A stretch of DNA of 54,513 bases, taken from positions 1-54,513 of IMG/VR virus record IMGVR_UViG_3300027741_000083, one strand, 5' to 3'. The DNA comes from a virus. The position numbers and the translations under genes were made by a program. Positions 42,411 through 49,685 of this stretch are shown in pieces; the stretch's first letter is position 1; each line of letters begins with the position of its first letter. The notes beneath the pieces are model-generated. The model was not told the DNA's origin. It ran no database searches and saw only the letters and a list, made by a program, of their open reading frames with translations.

Positions 42411-43032
42411 CTAACTTTTCTTTTTCTGACCTTAAATAATCTAAAAACATATATCCGATATAAGCATCTTTGCTTTTCCAAAATTGAACAAGATCATAAG
42501 CTTCTTTGTAATGCTCTAATTCAAAATCAATGACTATCGCCTTTCTTACTCCTTCTGACATTTCATTAGTTTTTTTGTTTAATTCATCTGCATTATCATC
42601 TAATATAGAATAATCAACCTCTTTGTTTTCTTGAAACAAACTATCAATTTCAAACTCACGAAAACCAGTGAAATCTAAGTCATATTCTAATTCTCTTAAA
42701 AGCTCTAACTCTTTTATCAATAAAGAATCGTCCCATCTTGAATATTGAGAAACTTTATTGTCTGCTATTCTAAACGCTTTAATTTGAGTTTCTGTTAAAT
42801 CATCTACAATAAGGCAAGGCACTGCTTCATATGAAAGTTTTAAGGCGGCTAAAAAGCGAGTATGCCCGTTTATTATGTTGTAATTTTCATCAATAATAAT
42901 TGGGGATCTAAAGCCAAATTCTTCTATGCTTTTTGCGACAGGATCTATCGCTGCAATATTATTGCGGGGATTGTTTTCATACGGCTTTAATTCTGTTGGG
43001 TTAATTAATATAATTTCCGGTATTTTTTTCAT
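42400..43032 (-). CDS. ParB/Srx-fold protein of the modification cassette
   Basis: 210 residues. ParB-like nuclease domain at residues 8-95: LKPYENNPRNN, SIEEFGFRSPIIID, NIINGHTRFLAALKLSYEAVPCLIVDDLTETQIKAFRIADNKV. No methyltransferase is fused. ParB domains recur in predicted DNA base-modification operons with oxygenases and glycosyltransferases, where their exact job is unclear (DNA binding, or nuclease/kinase-like). It begins the operon. Confidence 0.85.
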   Translation of the reverse strand: MKKIPEIILINPTELKPYENNPRNNIAAIDPVAKSIEEFGFRSPIIIDENYNIINGHTRFLAALKLSYEAVPCLIVDDLTETQIKAFRIADNKVSQYSRWDDSLLIKELELLRELEYDLDFTGFREFEIDSLFQENKEVDYSILDDNADELNKKTNEMSEGVRKAIVIDFELEHYKEAYDLVQFWKSKDAYIGYMFLDYLRSEKEKLDVQ

Positions 43033-43034
43033 TT

Positions 43035-43205
43035 TTATTTTTGTATGTTTTTTTTAGTTGAAATTAAAAATCTTTTACTATCAAAAGATCCAAACCTTCT
43101 TTCTAAGTGTTTAATACACCCTTCTTGTGTTTTTAAGCAAACAATATTTCTATTAACATCGCTTCTTAAAAAAGTTTTATTTTTTGAATCGTAAATCACA
43201 TTCAT
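43035..43205 (-). CDS. Small basic protein, 56 aa
   Basis: 56 residues (MNVIYDSKNKTFLRSDVNRNIVCLKTQEGC...). It ends three bases before the ParB-like gene and may be translated with the cassette. Pattern with scattered Lys/Arg suggests nucleic acid binding; unknown family. Confidence 0.5.
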   Translation of the reverse strand: MNVIYDSKNKTFLRSDVNRNIVCLKTQEGCIKHLERRFGSFDSKRFLISTKKNIQK

Positions 43206-43221
43206 TAAATAACCTATTTTT

Positions 43222-43392
43222 TTAAATTTCTTTTGTTGGTTGGTATGTGCTTTCAGATAAATGAATAATTTTATAAAGAATATCTTCTATTGTTTTACCT
43301 GTTAAAAAAGTAGCTACCTCCTCTCTTTTATAAATACCAGAATAAATATTTTTTTCTTTATTAAAATTAATTTTTATAGATTTTTCAGACAT
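43222..43392 (-). CDS. Small protein, 56 aa
   Basis: 56 residues (MSEKSIKINFNKEKNIYSG...EEVATFLTGKTIEDILYKII). The segment YKREEVATFLTGKTIEDI recalls a short helix-turn-helix but is too weak to call. 16 bases before the next small gene. Confidence 0.45.
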   Translation of the reverse strand: MSEKSIKINFNKEKNIYSGIYKREEVATFLTGKTIEDILYKIIHLSESTYQPTKEI

Positions 43393-43544
43393 TTTAATAA
43401 TTTAAATTATTTTTATATATGTTAATTTTATAGTTTATGGATATTAACACGTTTTAATTTAATTAACAATCCTTTTAAAAAATACAGAATGTTCTTTTTT
43501 TTTTATCAATCAAAAATTACAGTTAAAAATATTATTAATTGTTT
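43393..43544. other. Intergenic, nothing recognised
   Basis: AT-rich gap after the membrane-protein gene; a weak T-run near 43495. No gene or structure that I can support. Confidence 0.4.
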
Positions 43545-44681
43545 TTAACAACAAAATCTTTGTTTAACGTATTGATATAAATCATTTGATTTTTTGTAAA
43601 TAGATTCGGATAAAGCATAACCTGATAAAATAGAAGCTGGAGTAGTACCCACCACTGTTAATATTCCAAAAATTATATTTGCGATATTAGACTCTGATTG
43701 ATTAAATAAAACTGCTGAATTTTTTGATGCGCTTGATCCAAGCCCATAACTTGACATTGATTGTACAAACAAAAAAATTGCACCAAAAATAATTCTTAAA
43801 ATATTTTGAAATTTTTCTGCTCCAAAATTTAAAATTATTTCACTCATTTTTTGAGCAAACATTTTAAAACAGTTATAATATAAATCTGAAAAACCATAAC
43901 AAGCAGCTCCGCTAAGAACATAAGCTGTTATTTTTGTAAAAAGATTATCGTTAATTTTTTCAGAAACGACAGATGAGATAGAGGGGGTAAACGCAGCAAT
44001 AACAACTAAACTTGATATGTAGCACAAAACGCTCATTAATTTTATAAAAAATCTTACTGCATTGTTTTGTTGCTCAAGAAACGCTTCATAATTAATAGAT
44101 ACTTGATTTCTAGCATCGCAAAAACCTGATAATGCTAAAAAACCTGATAATCCAGACATTATTGCTAATATTACATTTAACACGTCACTTGTTTGCCCTT
44201 TATTTAAACCTAACGAATCAAATATTAAATCGGCTGATTTAGCAGATAAAAAACCTAACGCAACACTTCCAATTGGGTTTAAAATTGATAATATTTTTTG
44301 TGTTTTATCTTTTTGTATTTCTACAGCAGCCCTTCCTCTGTTAGGAGCTTCCGGTAAAGAATTTAAAGAGATTATAGATACACTTGCCATACCTACCAAT
44401 CCAAAACATAAACTCATTGGATCTGAAAAACCAAAAGATTTTGCGCTTGCATTTGCGCCAATAAATCCAGCCGAGCCTCCCAACAAAGAGGCAATTATTT
44501 TTGAAATATATAAACAGAAATTTATTTTATGTTTCCCTTCGTCAGATTCAAAATAAGAAACGACGGGAAGGCAACAAGCCATTGAAGAATTTAAATTTTG
44601 ATTTGATGCACCTACGGGAAAATAAAATGGCATGGGAATATTAAAACCCATTTCAATGTTACTTACATTTTGCCTATACAT
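43545..44681 (-). CDS. Polytopic membrane protein of unknown function
   Basis: 378 residues with about eight hydrophobic segments: ~57-75 (LYISKIIASLLGGSAGFIGA), 88-106 (MSLCFGLVGMASVSIISL), 132-150, 168-188 (VILAIMSGLSGFLALSGF), 212-236 (KLMSVLCYISSLVVIAAF), 255-270, 290-315 (ILRIIFGAIFLFVQSM) and 335-360. No phage family recognised; it resembles host-type cargo. GAGGAT ribosome site upstream. A fragment of it is duplicated at about 45600-45680. Confidence 0.55.
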   Translation of the reverse strand: MYRQNVSNIEMGFNIPMPFYFPVGASNQNLNSSMACCLPVVSYFESDEGKHKINFCLYISKIIASLLGGSAGFIGANASAKSFGFSDPMSLCFGLVGMASVSIISLNSLPEAPNRGRAAVEIQKDKTQKILSILNPIGSVALGFLSAKSADLIFDSLGLNKGQTSDVLNVILAIMSGLSGFLALSGFCDARNQVSINYEAFLEQQNNAVRFFIKLMSVLCYISSLVVIAAFTPSISSVVSEKINDNLFTKITAYVLSGAACYGFSDLYYNCFKMFAQKMSEIILNFGAEKFQNILRIIFGAIFLFVQSMSSYGLGSSASKNSAVLFNQSESNIANIIFGILTVVGTTPASILSGYALSESIYKKSNDLYQYVKQRFCC

Positions 44682-44827
44682 AATAATATCCTCTTAAGTT
44701 TTTTATTTTCATATTTTTTCAAAACCCTTTTTACCGTTTAATCTTAGTATTGTTTTATTTCGCATCAAAAAAACTTTTATCGAGTTAGATTCAATACATT
44801 TTTTTCATTAATGAGCTTATATAAAAA

Positions 44828-44947
44828 TCACTCATACCTGTCTCTTTTCTTAATTGACTTTATCCTTTTAACAAAACAGACGCCCCAAATAATACCAATT
44901 GCCCATGCTGAAATATGCAAACAAATTAAAGATAAACTTATATACAC
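44828..44947 (-). CDS. Possible small membrane protein, 39 aa
   Basis: 39 residues from GTG at 44947 with one membrane helix (SLSLICLHISAWAIGIIWGVCFV) and a basic tail (KRIKSIKKRDRYE), a positive-inside pattern. The AGAGG site is too close to the GTG to be ideal. The surrounding 44682-44965 gap holds nothing else. Confidence 0.35.
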   Translation of the reverse strand: MYISLSLICLHISAWAIGIIWGVCFVKRIKSIKKRDRYE

Positions 44948-44965
44948 CTCTTTATTTAATAACTT

Positions 44966-45394
44966 TTATCGGATATTTGATCTACTTTTTAATTCTGCTA
45001 ATTCTTTAAGTGCATACCCTCGACAATCTGCACAAATCTTAACCCTTGGAGGAAAGCATCTGAGAGATTGCCTTTCCACAGGTTTTTTACACCAGTCACA
45101 AGGTATAAGGTCTTTATAATCACTACACTCAACCTCCTTTTCGTGACAATTGCACTTACATTTTTTAAAATTAGTTTCTTCGCACTCAGAACAATAAAGA
45201 AATGCTCCGTACGAATTATAATGAATCCAAGCGTTGCAGCCTTTTATACAATTCGCACAATCACTTATAGTCATCACTTTTAAAGGGTGTGTTTTTTTAT
45301 GCTTGATCAATTTATTATGGACTGGCTTAGGATTAAAAGGTTTTAGGGGTTCAGAATTATCAAAATCTTCTTTACTTAAGTTTTTTAGTTTCAT
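44966..45394 (-). CDS. Cysteine-rich zinc-binding protein
   Basis: 142 residues with many paired cysteines: CANCIKGC (~46-53), CSECEETNFKKCKCNC (~68-83), CDWCKKP (~99) and CADCRG (~120). At least two zinc ribbons are likely. The first seven residues, MKLKNLS, and the preceding bases are shared with the gene at 47190. Confidence 0.6.
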   Translation of the reverse strand: MKLKNLSKEDFDNSEPLKPFNPKPVHNKLIKHKKTHPLKVMTISDCANCIKGCNAWIHYNSYGAFLYCSECEETNFKKCKCNCHEKEVECSDYKDLIPCDWCKKPVERQSLRCFPPRVKICADCRGYALKELAELKSRSNIR

Positions 45395-45714
45395 AATCTA
45401 TCTCCTAATTCAATAATCTTTTGAGTTGATATTAATTTAACCCTATTAAATCCGTCTGAATATGCTGGATGAGAAAGGTGATTATAACTATTAGTATTGC
45501 AGATAATACAGCTGCCACAATTATTGTGCATTTTAACAGACTCGTGGCCATGTATACTGCAAGTTAATACATATTCAAGCTCAGCATCCAATCCGATTAC
45601 AGGAGTTTCTGGTAAAGAATTTAAAGAGATTATAGATACATTTGCCATACCTACTAATCCAAAAGAGAAGCTCATTATTGGCGGGAAACTTAAGGGTATT
45701 CTCCTTATATGCAT
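45391..45714 (-). pseudogene. Chimeric ORF: duplicated membrane-gene fragment joined to a Cys/His-rich protein
   Basis: Residues ~14-38 (MSFSFGLVGMANVSIISLNS...) copy residues ~88-112 of the membrane protein at 43545-44681. The remainder (VLTCSIHGHESVKMHNNCGSCIICNT...) is unrelated and Cys/His-rich, like a small zinc protein that has lost its own start. A good promoter lies 120 bases upstream. Probably a recombination product. Confidence 0.5.
45600..45680. repeat. Duplicated fragment of the membrane-protein gene
   Basis: About 80 bases here match 44341-44421 closely with scattered differences, in the same orientation. The copy lies about 1.26 kb from the original and is embedded in the chimeric frame. 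Confidence 0.75.
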
Positions 45715-45842
45715 TCAAACTTCCGGCTATTAGCTATTTAGCCAGTCAACCCGAACTGTACGTGTGTTTTTTATTAACTCATGAAAATCATAGCTTAAGT
45801 AATTTTCACTTTCATAAAAGGAAGCAAGTTTCCCGAACTCTT

Positions 45843-45871
45843 ATTATACGCTTTTTATTGTTCCCTTTCAA
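45843..45871 (-). promoter_or_regulatory. Consensus sigma70-type promoter, leftward
   Basis: On the minus strand TTGAAA (45866-45871), 17-bp spacer, TATAAT (45843-45848). It lacks the AAAGTAAAG operator, so it differs from the TTTACT class. It points to the chimeric frame through a leader of about 120 bases. Confidence 0.65.
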
Positions 45872-45877
45872 AAAATA

Positions 45878-46111
45878 CTAATTAATAAATTCTTTCTTAT
45901 GTTTTCCACAAACTAAACATATATCTTTTATAAGCGATAAATGCTTACAATCAGAAGGACCTGGCAATAATTTTTTAAAAGCCCAGAAAGAAAATAAATC
46001 TTTTTCAAATGAAGACAAATTTTTATTTTCCTCTAATATTTTTTGCAAACATTCTTCGGGAATAAATCCCTTCATATTTTTAAACTTTTTTTTTAAATCA
46101 CTCATGCTCAC
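45878..46111 (-). CDS. Hypothetical small protein with CxxC
   Basis: 77 residues; helical N-terminus (LKKKFKNMKGFIPEECLQKILEE) and a late DCKHLSLIKDICLVCGKH that could bind zinc (C..H...C..C). No family recognised. Confidence 0.5.
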   Translation of the reverse strand: MSMSDLKKKFKNMKGFIPEECLQKILEENKNLSSFEKDLFSFWAFKKLLPGPSDCKHLSLIKDICLVCGKHKKEFIN

Positions 46112-46118
46112 CTTTTAT

Positions 46119-46292
46119 TTAACTAAATCCGTCATGAAACCTAATACCCGTTCCGTCGTTGTTATCTCCGAAGAACATAGGATATCTCGGTTTTTTAGCA
46201 TTAACTTCCTTATCTATTTTCTTGATAGCTGCGAGAGGATCTTTATGTCCTTTATTCCGTAGCATTTGATATACTTTTGATTCAACGCTCAT
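46119..46292 (-). CDS. Hypothetical small protein
   Basis: 57 residues from ATG at 46292, chosen over an upstream start (46340) because AAGAGG precedes it and the earlier bases belong to another frame. MSVESKVYQMLRNKGHKDPLAAIKKIDKEVN...; no family recognised. Confidence 0.5.
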   Translation of the reverse strand: MSVESKVYQMLRNKGHKDPLAAIKKIDKEVNAKKPRYPMFFGDNNDGTGIRFHDGFS

Positions 46293-46315
46293 AATTTTTG
46301 CCTCTTTTAGTAATT

Positions 46316-46484
46316 TTAAAAATCTGGATATTCGCTCCACGATACTATTTCAAATTGAGTATAATTTTCTCCTTCATGTGACCTGTCTAAATCGGGCAAA
46401 CCTTCTATAAAAAATTTTGAAATAATACCCTCATCGTAATGCGCAGTTTGGTTTTTTATCTTTTAGTTTAAACCACTTGCTCAT
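46316..46484 (-). pseudogene. DUF551-like small gene with a frameshift
   Basis: ATG at 46484 gives MSKWFKLKDKKPNCALR and stops; shifting by one base after about 13 codons continues HYDEGIISKFFIEGLPDL...QFEIVSWSEYPDF to TAA at 46316. The composite has the 'W..L.D..P.. (G)...HYDEGI' and '...W' layout of DUF551-like proteins. The break lies near an A6 run, so sequencing error is possible. Confidence 0.55.
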
Positions 46485-46530
46485 ATTAAATCATTCATAA
46501 TTATAAAATCCGTTTCAATTATTAAGCATA

Positions 46531-47190
46531 TTAATCTTGTATCTCAATCAAATTTCTTATGTTTATTAAAATTTGATCTTGTATTATTTGTTTTTTTTCA
46601 GCATAAGAAGCAGCAGCACAAGCAACAAAAGAAGCAGTATCAAAATCATCATCAGAAGCGACAGAAGCAGCGCCAGAAGCGGCAGAAGCGGCAAAAGCGG
46701 CAGAATAAGTAGCATTAACACCAGAAACACAAGCATTAGAAGCAGCATAAGCAGCAGAAGCGGCAGAATAAGTAGCATTAGCGGCAGAAACACAAGCAGT
46801 GGTGCGCATTGCGCCACTTTTCCGTTCAGAAGAAGCATCAGCAGCAGCACAAGCAGCATAAGCAACAGATTTCAAAAATTTTTTTGTTATAGATGTATCA
46901 CCATTACACCATTTTTCAACTGTTTCAATAGCTTCAAAAGCACTGACTTCTTCTTTTTTTACAAATTTCATAACCAATTTTGCATTTTGACAAGCTGAAT
47001 TAACAATAGCTTTATGATCTACTCCCATTTTATTAGCTAACCAATATAGCCAATGGTATATTTCACATGTATTCCAAGTTTGTTTTAAATCAAAGTTTTT
47101 TTCTTCGACCCAGTTAACAGCCTCATCGCATGCTTCAAGTTCATTTAATTTTAATAGAAATTCTTCATGGCTTAAGTTTTTTAGTTTCAT
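46531..47190 (-). CDS. Alanine/serine-rich repeat protein
   Basis: 219 residues. N-terminal helical domain (LNELEACDEAVNWVEEKNFDLKQTWNTC, YHWLYWLANKMG) followed by AFEAIETVEKWCNGDTSI and then ~90 residues of Ala/Ser-rich helix (AACAAADASS, YSAASAAYAASNACVSG twice). This layout is common in phage Ala-rich proteins of unknown role. The repeats NATYSAA..A occur twice about 29 residues apart. A GTGCGCATTGCGCCAC segment interrupts the pattern. Confidence 0.6.
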   Translation of the reverse strand: MKLKNLSHEEFLLKLNELEACDEAVNWVEEKNFDLKQTWNTCEIYHWLYWLANKMGVDHKAIVNSACQNAKLVMKFVKKEEVSAFEAIETVEKWCNGDTSITKKFLKSVAYAACAAADASSERKSGAMRTTACVSAANATYSAASAAYAASNACVSGVNATYSAAFAASAASGAASVASDDDFDTASFVACAAASYAEKKQIIQDQILINIRNLIEIQD

Positions 47191-47268
47191 AATTTATCTC
47201 TATTCAAATTCTTTTTAATAACCTTATGCTCAGAATAAGTTACTTTAATTTTTCCAATTATAATAACT

Positions 47269-47457
47269 TTAAAACGGACAAGTGTCAGTGTCAGTTTTAT
47301 TTTTATTTTTAGTATTTCTAGACCTTAACATTACTTCAGCCATTTCATATGCCTGTATAGCACGTCTTTCTATATGCGATTCTGTATCAATATCGTCATC
47401 TTTTAAAATAGTCGTAAAGATTTTAATTGCAAAATAATCTTTTAGGTCAAATCCCAT
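47269..47457 (-). CDS. Hypothetical small protein
   Basis: 62 residues (IERRAIQAYEMAEVMLRSRN). The pattern 'A..AY..A..ML..R' is common in small phage proteins without known function. Confidence 0.5.
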   Translation of the reverse strand: MGFDLKDYFAIKIFTTILKDDDIDTESHIERRAIQAYEMAEVMLRSRNTKNKNKTDTDTCPF

Positions 47458-47481
47458 ACTTTTTCCCTCTTTATATTAAAA

Positions 47482-47829
47482 TTAATACTCTTTTCTTTGT
47501 GGAAGTTCTATCCCTAGTACATATGCAACATCTGCCGCATTCGCATTAACGTGTATATTGCATTTTGCGGTTACAGATGAGGAAACTATGGCATAACAGC
47601 TTTCAGTATTAAAATACCTTTCTAAAAAGTCAATTAAACCATAATAAGAATTTTGACCATAAGACCCGTTGCTTATTATTAAAAACTTATCTTCCTCTAT
47701 TTTTACTGAAAATTCAGGTAATGCTCTATCTAAGATTAAAAGATCATTCGTTTCAATAGAGAATTCTTTTTTTAAATTAGTTTTTAATTTTGATAAACTT
47801 ATTACATATGCGTCTACATATCTTCTCAT
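47482..47829 (-). CDS. Hypothetical protein
   Basis: 115 residues from ATG at 47829, preferred to an in-frame start at 47853 because AAGGAGAG lies 8 bases before it. Alpha/beta (YVDAYVISLSKLKTNLKKEFSI ... NADAADVAYVLGIELP-like end). No family recognised. Confidence 0.55.
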   Translation of the reverse strand: MRRYVDAYVISLSKLKTNLKKEFSIETNDLLILDRALPEFSVKIEEDKFLIISNGSYGQNSYYGLIDFLERYFNTESCYAIVSSSVTAKCNIHVNANAADVAYVLGIELPQRKEY

Positions 47830-47839
47830 TTTGCTCTCC

Positions 47840-48109
47840 TTAAATTTTTCCAAACCCTTTTAATATAACGTTATAAGCTGCTAAAACACCGACTTTAATA
47901 AAGTAAATATCTCTTTCTGTTTTTTCGTCTAAAAAATGAAGAGGAAGAGAATGTCCAGATTTTTTTATAGCCTCAGACAATATCCTATTAATATAAAGTA
48001 GTGCGCCGTCATCTAATTCTGGGTTACTTATTTTAGTAAAATAAATTCTATGAGGAAAATTAATATTTATAGCGTAATCTATATCTTTATCTTTATTTAA
48101 ATTGAACAT
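47840..48109 (-). CDS. Hypothetical protein
   Basis: 89 residues (DIDYAININFPHRIYFTKISNPELDDGALLYINRIL). Ends beside the preceding small gene's ribosome site, so the genes are translated in series. No family recognised. Confidence 0.5.
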   Translation of the reverse strand: MFNLNKDKDIDYAININFPHRIYFTKISNPELDDGALLYINRILSEAIKKSGHSLPLHFLDEKTERDIYFIKVGVLAAYNVILKGFGKI

Positions 48110-48122
48110 TATTATCTCTTAT

Positions 48123-48491
48123 TTATGCTGCTTTTAAACAAATATGCCTAAAAGATGAATTTTTTGCTTCTAACTTTTTTTTAATGATTTCGGGCATATC
48201 TATAATAGATTCAAGCAAAACCCTGCTATCACCAATTGCCATATAATCACAATTCAAAACAGGGTGTGGAATACCTTTTTTTTCATATTTATTAAATAAA
48301 GAAATAGCTGCTTGCTTATTATTATCAGGGAAGGCTACATCTCGATTATGCCAGCCTGGATAAATTTGATAAGGGCCAGGATCTAAAAGCTTAGTGACAT
48401 ATTCTTGAATTAAATATTGTTTACCAGACCATCTATCAACTTCTAGTAATCTTATTCTTGCACCGTGACTATATGTTTTTTTATTTTCCAT
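48123..48491 (-). CDS. Hypothetical protein
   Basis: 122 residues from ATG at 48491, which overlaps the end of the upstream gene; an in-frame Met at 48536 is less likely because it lies well inside that gene. YSHGARIRLLEVDRWSGKQYLIQEYV, YPGWHNRDVAFPDNNKQAAISLFNKYE. No family recognised. Confidence 0.5.
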   Translation of the reverse strand: MENKKTYSHGARIRLLEVDRWSGKQYLIQEYVTKLLDPGPYQIYPGWHNRDVAFPDNNKQAAISLFNKYEKKGIPHPVLNCDYMAIGDSRVLLESIIDMPEIIKKKLEAKNSSFRHICLKAA

Positions 48492-48768
48492 TTTCGTTTT
48501 CTCTCTTTTCCGATTCAATCCCTTCACAAACCCCATTTATCATGTTTTTATCTGCCTGTTCTGTATTTCTTAATATTTCATCTATTGATTTATCAACAAG
48601 ATTGTAGATTGACTTCTCTATAGCTGTGATTTTTTTTTGAAAGTCTTTTATTTTTAAAGACATGTAATCGTTCCCAGTCTCTTTAAATGCAAAATTTAAA
48701 AAAAAAAGCTCTATTGATATTTTATCCAAGCTCTCCAAATGTATTTTTATTTCTGTTAATTCATTCAT
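48481..48768 (-). CDS. Hypothetical helical protein
   Basis: 95 residues, coiled-coil-like (IKIHLESLDKISIELFFLN, DFQKKITAIEKSIYNLVDKSIDEIL). Overlaps the next gene by 11 bases. No family recognised. Confidence 0.5.
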   Translation of the reverse strand: MNELTEIKIHLESLDKISIELFFLNFAFKETGNDYMSLKIKDFQKKITAIEKSIYNLVDKSIDEILRNTEQADKNMINGVCEGIESEKRENENGK

Positions 48769-48786
48769 TTTATATCTCCATTAAAT

Positions 48787-48884
48787 TGGTGGTCGTGGCT
48801 TGATTTGATACAAGCATGTGATGTAGCTTTCATGAGGGTTGCAACCTACTGTAGCCTCTGCGTCTTACCTTCCGCCACACGACC
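48787..48884 (-). tRNA. tRNA-like gene with unresolved anticodon arm, CCA encoded
   Basis: On the minus strand GGTCGTG pairs with CACGACC, followed by A and CCA. The D region GCGGAAGGTAAGACGC is like that of class II (Leu) tRNAs. GCTTG/CAAGC form a T stem with an eight-base loop. Between them 43 bases do not fold into a normal anticodon arm; GAGG/CCTC enclose a 17-base loop containing the palindrome GGTTGCAACC, and GTAG/CTAC can pair. It is either a degenerate long-arm tRNA or a tRNA mimic. It shares GGTCG.G and GACCACCA ends with the element at 1601. Confidence 0.5.
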
Positions 48885-48904
48885 TTAAAACTATTTATAC
48901 TACA

Positions 48905-49108
48905 TCAATTCGTAGCTAACTCTTCGTTTAAGGTAAATATTACTCCTTGTCTAAAAAAAAGTTTTAGATATTGAGTGTTTTCAAGAGGAACTAAAAGGCC
49001 TGAGCTAATTAATTCATTCAAATAATCATCAAAGGCTTTTTCAACTCTACCCTCAAAATTATTGACAACTTTCTCAGTATCACCTTTTGTTACTATATTC
49101 CCTTCCAT
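48905..49108 (-). CDS. Hypothetical small helical protein
   Basis: 67 residues (KVVNNFEGRVEKAFDDYLNELISSGLL). Lies between the two tRNA-type genes. No family recognised. Confidence 0.5.
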   Translation of the reverse strand: MEGNIVTKGDTEKVVNNFEGRVEKAFDDYLNELISSGLLVPLENTQYLKLFFRQGVIFTLNEELATN

Positions 49109-49146
49109 TTTTATTATCCTCTATACATCAATTATAAATATATCTC

Positions 49147-49223
49147 TGGTGTGCCCAAAGGGACTCGAACCCCTGACCAACGGATTATGAGTCCGATGCT
49201 CTAACCAACTGAGCTATAGGCAC
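49147..49223 (-). tRNA. tRNA with CAU anticodon (Met or Ile2 type)
   Basis: Minus strand: acceptor GTGCCTA/TGGGCAC, D arm with GCTCAGTTGGTTAGAGC, anticodon arm around CTCATAA (anticodon CAU), T arm with GGGGTTCGAGTCCC, discriminator A and encoded CCA (49147-49149). All invariant bases are in place, so it should work. The CAU anticodon could be Met or the lysidine-modified Ile(AUA) type; AUA is frequent in such an AT-rich genome, which would favour the latter. Confidence 0.93.
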
Positions 49224-49238
49224 AAATTAATTAAATTT

Positions 49239-49267
49239 AGTATACTTTACTTTAAATAAAAAGTAAA
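49239..49267 (-). promoter_or_regulatory. TTTACT-class promoter before the tRNA
   Basis: Minus strand TTTACT (49262-49267), 17-bp spacer, TATACT (49239-49244). CTTTACTTT and AAAAGTAAAG form an inverted pair (about 49245-49268) across the promoter. Transcription would start about ten bases before the tRNA. Confidence 0.65.
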
Positions 49268-49274
49268 GCTTTAT

Positions 49275-49433
49275 TTAAAAATAATTCTTAAAATCTTCTG
49301 TATGTTTCCATGCAGGCCTAGACTTCCTTTTTCGTAATACTTTATTTGATTTAGACTCATAAACTTTAATTACTAATCCGTCTTGTTCTTTAATGTAAAA
49401 CTTCTCTTCATTGTTTTTTTTATATTCTGCCAT
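49275..49433 (-). CDS. Small basic protein, 52 aa
   Basis: 52 residues (MAEYKKNNEEKFYIKEQDGLVIKVYE...RKSRPAWKHTEDF). Highly basic middle. No family recognised. Confidence 0.5.
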   Translation of the reverse strand: MAEYKKNNEEKFYIKEQDGLVIKVYESKSNKVLRKRKSRPAWKHTEDFKNYF

Positions 49434-49511
49434 TTTTTTTATTTTTCTTTTTTATAGGGGGCAAATATTGCTTAAGCTTTATTTTTTATAAATTTATTTT
49501 TTCTCTCAATT

Positions 49512-49685
49512 CTATTCATCTTCAGAAAAATTATGATCACAATTTATTTGTTTTAATTGATCAATTTTTGGTATTTTTTCCATCGGTGAATGACCTAAGG
49601 GATTAGAGCATTTCTCTTTATTACATTGCATCAAATGCGTTTCTCTGCAAATATTTCTATACTTTATTTTTTCTTGTTCATTCAT
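49512..49685 (-). CDS. Small protein with Cys/His, 57 aa
   Basis: 57 residues (IKYRNICRETHLMQCNKEKCSN). C....H...C...C spacing suggests a zinc site. Start overlaps the stop of the upstream gene (ATGAA...). No family recognised. Confidence 0.5.
   Translation of the reverse strand: MNEQEKIKYRNICRETHLMQCNKEKCSNPLGHSPMEKIPKIDQLKQINCDHNFSEDE

Noticed and set aside
44811-45119. 102-codon plus-strand frame
   Set aside because: Mostly complementary to the Cys-rich gene and the small membrane frame; no ribosome site or family features.
45391-45880. Retron or other reverse-transcriptase cassette in the leader before the chimeric frame
   Set aside because: No reverse transcriptase is encoded anywhere in the window and no msr/msd-like fold was seen.
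46600-46860. Repeats possibly forming a CRISPR array
   Set aside because: The repetition is irregular triplet-based Ala/Ser codons without constant repeats or spacers; no cas genes.
46584-46865. Leu-rich minus-strand frame (and a Ser/Arg-rich plus frame) over the Ala-rich gene
   Set aside because: Both are out-of-phase readings of the GCA/AGC repeats of the Ala-rich gene; they have no start context and extreme composition.
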